NCBI GenBank assembly: GCA_040216635.1
Contig: JAVJOU010000030.1
Coordinates: 138,159 to 202,158 of the forward strand
Length of the DNA: 64,000 bases
Reading direction: 5' to 3'
Origin: UBA1479 sp040216635
GTDB lineage: Bacteria > Pseudomonadota > Alphaproteobacteria > Rhodospirillales > Casp-alpha2
The notes under the pieces are model-generated. The model saw only the letters and a list, made by a program, of their open reading frames with translations, searched no databases and was not told where the DNA came from. Of this stretch, positions 58,838-64,000 are shown one piece after another. The translations under genes and the position numbers were made by a program. Position 1 is the stretch's first letter. Every line of letters starts with the position of its first letter.

Positions 58838-60580
58838 CTATTCGGCGCCGATGAAACGGTCGGCAAAGGCGAAGGGATCCGGGTTGGGTTTACCGAAATG
58901 CCAGCCCTGTCCGTAATCGATGCCGCAATAGAACAGCTTATTGGCGGCTTCCTGGTCTTCGACCATTTCCGCGACCGTATGCACGCCGGCGCTTGAACAC
59001 ATCTTGGCCATGGACGACAGCATGTCCCGGCCCTTGTCCGATGCGCAGGCGCGGCGCACCACGGGGCCGTCGAATTTGACCACATCCACGTCCAGAGCGT
59101 TCAGGTAATCGAAGCTTGCCGAACCGGCGCCGAAATCATCCAGGCAGAACTGGAACCCGCGCGAACGGATTTCCTGGATCACCTTGTTGAGGGATTCCAG
59201 GTCATCGGCCTCGGCCGATTCCGTCAGTTCGAACATGACTTTCCGGTTCATGTCCTGGCGGGTTTCCAGAATGCCGATCAGGCGTTCCACGAACTGCGGT
59301 TCCGCCAGGGACAGGGACGACAGATTGACCGCGACCGGCGGCAACGTCCCGCGTTTGGACATATGGCCCAAGATATCCATCACCTGGCGGACGACCGCAA
59401 AATCGAAATCGACGATCAGGCCCAGCTGTTCGGCCAGCGTGATGATCTGGAATGTGGTCTTGGCCCGGGCCTGATCGCGGAACCGGGACAGGGCTTCGAA
59501 ATGATGAACCCGGCCCAGGCGCAGGTCGCAAATCGGCATGAACACGAGGTCGAAATCGCAGCGTTCCGTGGTGTCCTTGATGTATTTCACGGTTTCCACC
59601 GTGTCCTGCATCATTTCATCCAATGCGTCGGACAACTTTTCGACCGGCACCTTGGCCTTGCCGGTACAGAATTCCTGCATGGTATGAACCAATGCCCGCG
59701 CGACCTGGTCCTCGCTGAGACCGGCCCCATCCGCATCCAGGGTCGAAGACCGGGCCCCCAGGTCCGTCGCCTTTTCACCCAACAGTTGCTGCGCCACTTC
59801 CTCGACCTTCAAATTCACGTCCTCGGGGTCGACATCGGCACCATGGACATAGGCGAAGTTTTGCGCATCCAATTGCCCGGCCGTGCTGCCGCCCAGGGAA
59901 TGGGATTTTAGAATATTGCCGACCGCCGACATCAGATCGCGTTTTTCGCTGGCACCCAAGGTTTCCGTCAGAGACTGCACGTTATCCAGGCGAACGAACG
60001 TCACCTGCCCCTTGGCACCCGTGCGGTCGTAATCCTGGATGCGTTCGACGGCGGCGCGGGTGAAGGATTCCCGCTCCAGCACGCCGGACCATTCGTCTTC
60101 GATCAGATCTTCCGGGGCCACATGGGTCTTGCGCACCGGCTCGACCTTCAGCGCCAGGAAATAATGATCATCGAAATCGGGCATCCGGTAGCCGGAAAAC
60201 ACCACGGGCACCCGCTTGCCGGTGGTACTTTGCAGGTCCAACACCACATCTTCCAGCCGGCCGTTGCGGCCGCCGCCGCCCAAAAGGTCACGCACATAGG
60301 CCTTGTGTTCGTCACCGACGAAATTCAAGAACGACGAGCCCTGCAATTTTTCAGGCGTCACCCCCAGAACCGGCGTTACCCCGGCGGTGAAGACGATGTC
60401 GTAATTGCCATCAAGTTCCAGCAGCAGGTCCGCGCGGCAAAAAGCCAGGGCCACGAAACGTTCGCGGTCGGTCTTTCCCTGGGCGCGCGACTTGGCCGCC
60501 GGTTTCGGTTGCTTGGCTGCGTTGCCTGAATTTGCACCGCCCATGGCATCCCCCGCTTGCTCGAGCGCAAGTTCGCTCAT
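58838..60580 (-). CDS. PAS / degenerate GGDEF / EAL domain protein
   Basis: A 580-residue cytoplasmic signalling protein. Residues about 50-145 resemble a PAS domain (YDIVFTAGVTPVLGVTPEKL), 160-275 a degenerate GGDEF domain without a GGDEF signature (TFVRLDNVQSLTETLGASEK), and 320-570 an EAL domain. EAL residues seem largely in place: HHFEALSRF, VNLSS, ELTESAEADD, CLDDFGAGSA and VVKFDG, with AEMVEDQE in place of AEGVE and GWHFGKP. Cyclic-di-GMP phosphodiesterase activity is therefore plausible but unproven. It converges on the small ORF at 58569. Confidence 0.88.
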   Translation of the reverse strand: MSELALEQAGDAMGGANSGNAAKQPKPAAKSRAQGKTDRERFVALAFCRADLLLELDGNYDIVFTAGVTPVLGVTPEKLQGSSFLNFVGDEHKAYVRDLLGGGGRNGRLEDVVLDLQSTTGKRVPVVFSGYRMPDFDDHYFLALKVEPVRKTHVAPEDLIEDEWSGVLERESFTRAAVERIQDYDRTGAKGQVTFVRLDNVQSLTETLGASEKRDLMSAVGNILKSHSLGGSTAGQLDAQNFAYVHGADVDPEDVNLKVEEVAQQLLGEKATDLGARSSTLDADGAGLSEDQVARALVHTMQEFCTGKAKVPVEKLSDALDEMMQDTVETVKYIKDTTERCDFDLVFMPICDLRLGRVHHFEALSRFRDQARAKTTFQIITLAEQLGLIVDFDFAVVRQVMDILGHMSKRGTLPPVAVNLSSLSLAEPQFVERLIGILETRQDMNRKVMFELTESAEADDLESLNKVIQEIRSRGFQFCLDDFGAGSASFDYLNALDVDVVKFDGPVVRRACASDKGRDMLSSMAKMCSSAGVHTVAEMVEDQEAANKLFYCGIDYGQGWHFGKPNPDPFAFADRFIGAE

Positions 60581-60697
60581 ACCGACCCTACCTCACCCCG
60601 CCAACGGGGTCCACGGGCGGCCCCCCTGGCCGTCCTCTACCGGATGAAGGGTACGGGGTAAGGTCGCGCCCATCTGTGACAGGCGGCACAATAATCT

Positions 60698-60712
60698 AAT
60701 TTTCGGAAAATT
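60698..60712. promoter_or_regulatory. AT-rich palindrome between DUF4340 and EAL genes
   Basis: AATTTTC-G-GAAAATT, 7-bp arms around one base, in an AT-rich block (60690-60715) that is otherwise unusual in this GC-rich sequence. It lies just downstream of the DUF4340 stop and about 120 bases upstream of the EAL gene on the same strand, so it may be part of that promoter. Confidence 0.4.
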
Positions 60713-60725
60713 TATTCCGCGGCCG

Positions 60726-61805
60726 TTACGACCCGCCCGCATCCTCGACAAGATCGTCCATGCGCTTGGCGATCGAGGTATAACGGAAATCGGAAATGCG
60801 GAAGACCCAGGGCTGCGTCCGGGCCCGCAGGCCGTCCGCTTCGTCGGAGCCTTCAGCCCCCGTGATATCCAGGGCGACCCAATATTGCGCATCATCCCCT
60901 GTGGCATCTTGATCCGGCACCTGGATCAGGGCGGTCACAGTCATGCCGTCAAACGTTTCATAAACCGCACGCGTCGCCTTGGCCGGGTCGATGGGATGGG
61001 CGTCGCGCCGCGCCACATCCATGATCTTGTATTCATCGATGGACGAAGCGACGCCGTTGACGCTGAACGGGCTTTTGACCTTCTTGCCGTCGGGGATGCC
61101 TTCAAGAATGAAATCCAGATCCTTTTCCTGATCCTTGAATATCACCACTTTTTCGCCGTCGTGGTGGTCGATCTGGACTCGTCGGATACGCTGGGTCTTG
61201 ATGTCGAAGATATCCGTTTCGATCCATTCGGAAATCAGCTTGCCGATTTCCAAGGCCCCCTTGGCCAGCCAGGTCTGATCATCCCCCGGCAGGCGGAAAT
61301 AGGTGCCGCCCTGGGAAGACCCTTCCAGGGTGCTGCGCGACAGCCCCACGATCATATCGGCCAGCGGACGGCCGTCCTTGGCCGCAAGGCGCAGACTCAC
61401 GGCATGTGAGCCTTCTTCCGTGGTGCTTCCCAATTGCAGGCGCGGGTAAAGATCCGGATTGGCTGTCTTGGGCGCCAGATAGCTCAGCTCCGCGACCTTG
61501 AGCACCATCGCGTTCACCAGATTGGCCTTCACCGGATACATGGCGCGTTCGACAATACCCCAGCCGGCTTTGTCCTCGCCGGACTGGCTTTGGTCTGCTT
61601 GGCGCTGGAACGTCAGCACCCCGCCTTCGGCGCTTTCGATCCGGACCGTGGCGACCTCGTTCACCGTGTCGATCAGACCGGGCACGATCGGGTCGCCCAG
61701 GTTGGCATAAACGTCGTCACCGGGCCGGGTCATCACGGCAACAGCGGCGGCGGCCACACCGGCGATCGTCATGATCAGAAGGATCAGAAAATTCTTGGGG
61801 CTCAT
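60726..61805 (-). CDS. DUF4340 domain-containing protein
   Basis: A 359-residue protein with one N-terminal membrane helix (FLILLIMTIAGVAAAAVAVM) and a periplasmic part resembling DUF4340: VNEVATVRIESAEGGVLTFQ, AVSLRLAAKDGRPLADMIVG and IEYKIMD-like EYKIMDVARRDAHPID. The family is repeatedly encoded after GldG-type ABC accessory genes, as here (14-base gap). Molecular function unknown. It is the last gene of the GldF/GldG set. Confidence 0.82.
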   Translation of the reverse strand: MSPKNFLILLIMTIAGVAAAAVAVMTRPGDDVYANLGDPIVPGLIDTVNEVATVRIESAEGGVLTFQRQADQSQSGEDKAGWGIVERAMYPVKANLVNAMVLKVAELSYLAPKTANPDLYPRLQLGSTTEEGSHAVSLRLAAKDGRPLADMIVGLSRSTLEGSSQGGTYFRLPGDDQTWLAKGALEIGKLISEWIETDIFDIKTQRIRRVQIDHHDGEKVVIFKDQEKDLDFILEGIPDGKKVKSPFSVNGVASSIDEYKIMDVARRDAHPIDPAKATRAVYETFDGMTVTALIQVPDQDATGDDAQYWVALDITGAEGSDEADGLRARTQPWVFRISDFRYTSIAKRMDDLVEDAGGS

Positions 61806-61819
61806 GGTCTAAATCTCCC

Positions 61820-63730
61820 CTATTCCGTCACCGGCCGCGCACGCGCCCGGCTGAAGCGCCGGCCGATGGCGATGATCAGGGCCGCCAATCCCAGCAACAG
61901 CGGGATGGCCGCGATATTCAGGAATTTCAGCCAAGCATCCAATGCGTCGATATCCTTGCGCAAGGCGTGTTGAACATCGCGCAAATCGCGGCGGATATCG
62001 ACCATCTTGCGGCGGAATTCGGCGATCGCCTGTTTTTCGTCTTCGGTCAGGATCGCATCGCCCGCCCCGCTTTCGCGGCTGGTCAGACCTTCGATGCGCC
62101 GCTCCGTTTCCTGCAGTTCCTTGACCAGCTTTTCCTGCTCAGTGCGGAACTTGCGTTCGGCTTCCAGGCGGATTTCCTCGACCAATTCGAACGGCCGGCG
62201 TGAATCGCCGCGCGAACGAAGCCCCAACAGCGCATCCCCGCCGGACAGGTTCTCGACCGCGTTGATGACGAAATCGCTGTTGCCCGCATAAGGCACCAGC
62301 AGCTGTTCGCCGTTGACGTTGCTGACTTCCGCCCACAGGCCTTCGTGCAGCAGGTCCGTGTCGGCGACGACCACCGCGTTGAGCGGCTTCTTGGATTCCG
62401 CGATATGGGATTTCATCCGCTCGGCCCGTGCTTTTTCCGCATCGGGGCCCGTGCCGACCAGCGGCGGGCCGTCGGGGAAGGCGGATTTGACCGGGCCGGT
62501 GACACGCGCGGCCATGGTCAGCTTCTTGCCCGAAGGCTGGAAATCCCGGAACAGGCCGACGATATCGATCCGCCCGCGCAGTTTGGCCGCATCCAGCGCC
62601 TGGGAATTCTCGGACGTGGTCAGCATGGGCGTGAACGTCGTCGTAGCCCCCGGGGCGGGTTCGATGATGCCGGCCGATCCCACGTTCAGGCTGCGCACGT
62701 CGGCGACCACGGCATCCTTGGTGTTCAGGTTTTCCGCGCCCAGCGTGTTCCAGGCGACGTAATCGATCTGGGTGATCTGGCCCTTGTCACGCACGCTGAC
62801 CCGGCGGGCGGTCTTAAGATCCGCGGCGATCTTGTCCTTGACGAAGGTCACGCCCCAGGATTTCAGCAGACGGTCGATATCGGACGGGCCCGGCTGTTTG
62901 CCCGGGCCTGGAATCTCGGCTTCCGCGTTGGGGTCGATGAACGCCAGGACACGCCCGCCCCGCATGACGAACTGGTCGATGGCGTATCGTGTTTCTTCGC
63001 TCAGTTCCTTCGGATGCACCATCATCAGAACGCCGACTTCCGGCGGCACGGCGGCGAATTCCGCCGGCATGGTACGAACATCGAACAGTTCGCGGATCTG
63101 GCTGACCACGGCCCAGGGCGGCACGGGCCGCTGGCCCATCATGAAGCCGCCTTCGACCGGCAGGCGCGCGACCATGCCGATGATCGGGCGGTCCAGCGTG
63201 GACAAGGTATAGACCAGCTTGGTCAGGTCGTATTCCAGAAACGGTTCGCGTTCCGTCGTGAAATAGGGAATGACCGCCTTACCGTCGACCGAATTGGTCC
63301 CCGCGATGCCGAAATACCCGCGGTCGCCCGACTGATCGAACGGCACGCCTTGCAAGCCGAAGGTTACGGCTTCGTCCTCGACCTCGGAAAACGGCTCGGG
63401 GTTGCTGACCTCAAGGCGGATTTTCCCGCCCGAGATATCGACGTAGCGTTCCAGAAGCTCGCGGATGCGGCCCGCATAGGCCGCATGTCCGGGATAGCTT
63501 TCGCCCAACTTGCGGGTGAAATACAGACGCAGGGTGATCGGTTCTTTCAATGACGTCAGAACCTTCCGCGTGCCGTCGGAAAGAGTGTAAAGCTCGCGTT
63601 CCGTCAGGTCGACCTGGGCCGAGCGCATGGACAGGTTGACCGCCAAATTGACCGCCAGGAACAGCACGGCGGCCAAGGCCACGCCGAGAACGGCCAGACG
63701 GTTGCGGTCGATATTCTTGAGGGCATCCAT
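61820..63730 (-). CDS. GldG-type ABC transporter auxiliary protein
   Basis: A 636-residue protein with an N-terminal membrane helix (LAVLGVALAAVLFLAVNLAV), a large extracytoplasmic region with the GldG-like start RSAQVDLTERELYTLSDGTR and IDQFVMRGGRVLAFIDPNAE, a predicted coiled-coil near residues 525-590 (Glu/Arg-rich), and a C-terminal helix (IAAIPLLLGLAALIIAIGRR). The protein family accompanies GldF-like ABC-2 permeases. In Bacteroidetes it is tied to gliding, but related systems occur in non-gliding proteobacteria, so the name does not imply motility here. Confidence 0.85.
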   Translation of the reverse strand: MDALKNIDRNRLAVLGVALAAVLFLAVNLAVNLSMRSAQVDLTERELYTLSDGTRKVLTSLKEPITLRLYFTRKLGESYPGHAAYAGRIRELLERYVDISGGKIRLEVSNPEPFSEVEDEAVTFGLQGVPFDQSGDRGYFGIAGTNSVDGKAVIPYFTTEREPFLEYDLTKLVYTLSTLDRPIIGMVARLPVEGGFMMGQRPVPPWAVVSQIRELFDVRTMPAEFAAVPPEVGVLMMVHPKELSEETRYAIDQFVMRGGRVLAFIDPNAEAEIPGPGKQPGPSDIDRLLKSWGVTFVKDKIAADLKTARRVSVRDKGQITQIDYVAWNTLGAENLNTKDAVVADVRSLNVGSAGIIEPAPGATTTFTPMLTTSENSQALDAAKLRGRIDIVGLFRDFQPSGKKLTMAARVTGPVKSAFPDGPPLVGTGPDAEKARAERMKSHIAESKKPLNAVVVADTDLLHEGLWAEVSNVNGEQLLVPYAGNSDFVINAVENLSGGDALLGLRSRGDSRRPFELVEEIRLEAERKFRTEQEKLVKELQETERRIEGLTSRESGAGDAILTEDEKQAIAEFRRKMVDIRRDLRDVQHALRKDIDALDAWLKFLNIAAIPLLLGLAALIIAIGRRFSRARARPVTE

Positions 63731-63753
63731 GAATTTCGTCTCCGCCGGTCGTC

Positions 63754-64000
63754 TTATGCCGATTTCTTCACTTCAACGACGATCACGTTGGTGAACAACC
63801 AGAACGCAATCAGCGACACGAAGAACAGAACGTCACGCAGGTCGATCACGCCGCGCATGACCGCATCGAAGCGGACCAGGAAGCTCAGGCTGGCCACCGT
63901 ATCGACGATCAGCGCCGGGGCCCAGGCCTGGAAGAAGTTCAGGACCAGTTCCAGGCCGCTCATGGTGAACAGGAAGCACACCGTGGCCGAGATGATGAAG
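63754..64000 (-). CDS. ABC-2/GldF-type permease, C-terminal part only
   Basis: C-terminal 82 codons of a membrane protein; the frame continues past the right edge of the window, so no start is visible. Hydrophobic helices: LELVLNFFQAWAPALIVDTV and LFFVSLIAFWLFTNVIVVEV, ending in KKSA. The position upstream of the GldG-like gene and the helix pattern indicate the ABC-2 permease of the same transporter. The ATP-binding subunit would lie further upstream. Confidence 0.75.
   Translation of the reverse strand, partial: FIISATVCFLFTMSGLELVLNFFQAWAPALIVDTVASLSFLVRFDAVMRGVIDLRDVLFFVSLIAFWLFTNVIVVEVKKSA

Noticed and set aside
1..64000. tRNA or rRNA genes, CRISPR arrays, insertion sequences
   Set aside because: No cloverleaf-like sequence, regularly spaced repeats, transposase or terminal inverted repeats were seen anywhere in the window.

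Overview
The window is a 64-kb GC-rich (roughly two-thirds G+C) chromosomal segment from an alphaproteobacterium, most likely a Rhodospirillales-type free-living or marine organism. This is inferred from the sucCDAB-lpd order, the atpHAGDC operon without an adjacent Fo cluster, the argD-argF-hslO neighbourhood, and a marine-type class GN sortase pair. Gene density is high, most genes sit in tight operons with 1-4 base overlaps, and I see no rRNA, tRNA, CRISPR, prophage or insertion sequence.

Layout. Positions 1-7.9 kb: central carbon metabolism, with sucC (3' end), sucD, sucA, sucB (an unusual E2o with two lipoyl domains) and lpd. 8.0-10.1 kb: two transporters (EamA and MFS). 10.1-14.2 kb: xerC and a DUF484 gene on the minus strand, divergent from priA. 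14.4-19.4 kb: the F1 ATP synthase operon atpHAGDC, closed by a textbook intrinsic terminator. 19.5-23.7 kb: a SixA-like phosphatase, uvrB, and a PurB/PcaB-type lyase. 23.9-26.9 kb: a two-gene Gram-negative sortase system (VIT/VWA target plus class GN sortase). 27.1-29.8 kb: metY and an aspartate aminotransferase.

29.8-33.3 kb: a translationally coupled trio (TPR/GT9-like protein, Sel1-repeat protein, enolase-superfamily enzyme). 33.3-36.0 kb: an Lrp/AsnC regulator, trxB and a LysR regulator. 36.1-36.3 kb: a gene-free interval encoding a candidate multi-hairpin small RNA with repeated UCCC motifs and a strong terminator. 36.3-41.4 kb: a divergent EF-G paralogue, apaG, folE and trkH. 41.4-46.8 kb, minus strand: LysE exporter, lipoprotein, hslO, GNAT, argF and argD, with a promoter/terminator arrangement ahead of argD that looks like an attenuator.

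46.8-51.4 kb: an ABC-2 permease and recX, then a compact three-gene unit (retropepsin-like PF05618 protease, inactive transglutaminase with C-terminal 7TM, ATP-grasp ligase-like protein) that is probably a peptide-modification or amide-ligation system. 51.4-56.4 kb: a secreted unknown, an MscS channel, an ArsC-family protein, a second TPR/GT9-like protein and a PagL-type lipid A deacylase with a long Pro/Ala/Gln-rich insert. 56.5-60.6 kb: a cyclic-nucleotide-binding-domain/TPR protein, a small conserved ORF and a PAS-degenerate GGDEF-EAL protein. 60.7-64 kb: a GldF/GldG/DUF4340-type ABC system running off the right edge.

Most of the window is housekeeping. The items most worth following up are the candidate sRNA at 36.1-36.3 kb, the argD leader, the sortase pair with an atypical sorting signal, the protease/7TM/ATP-grasp unit, and the paired TPR/GT9-like proteins. 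Functional names rest on motif reading, not on database searches.
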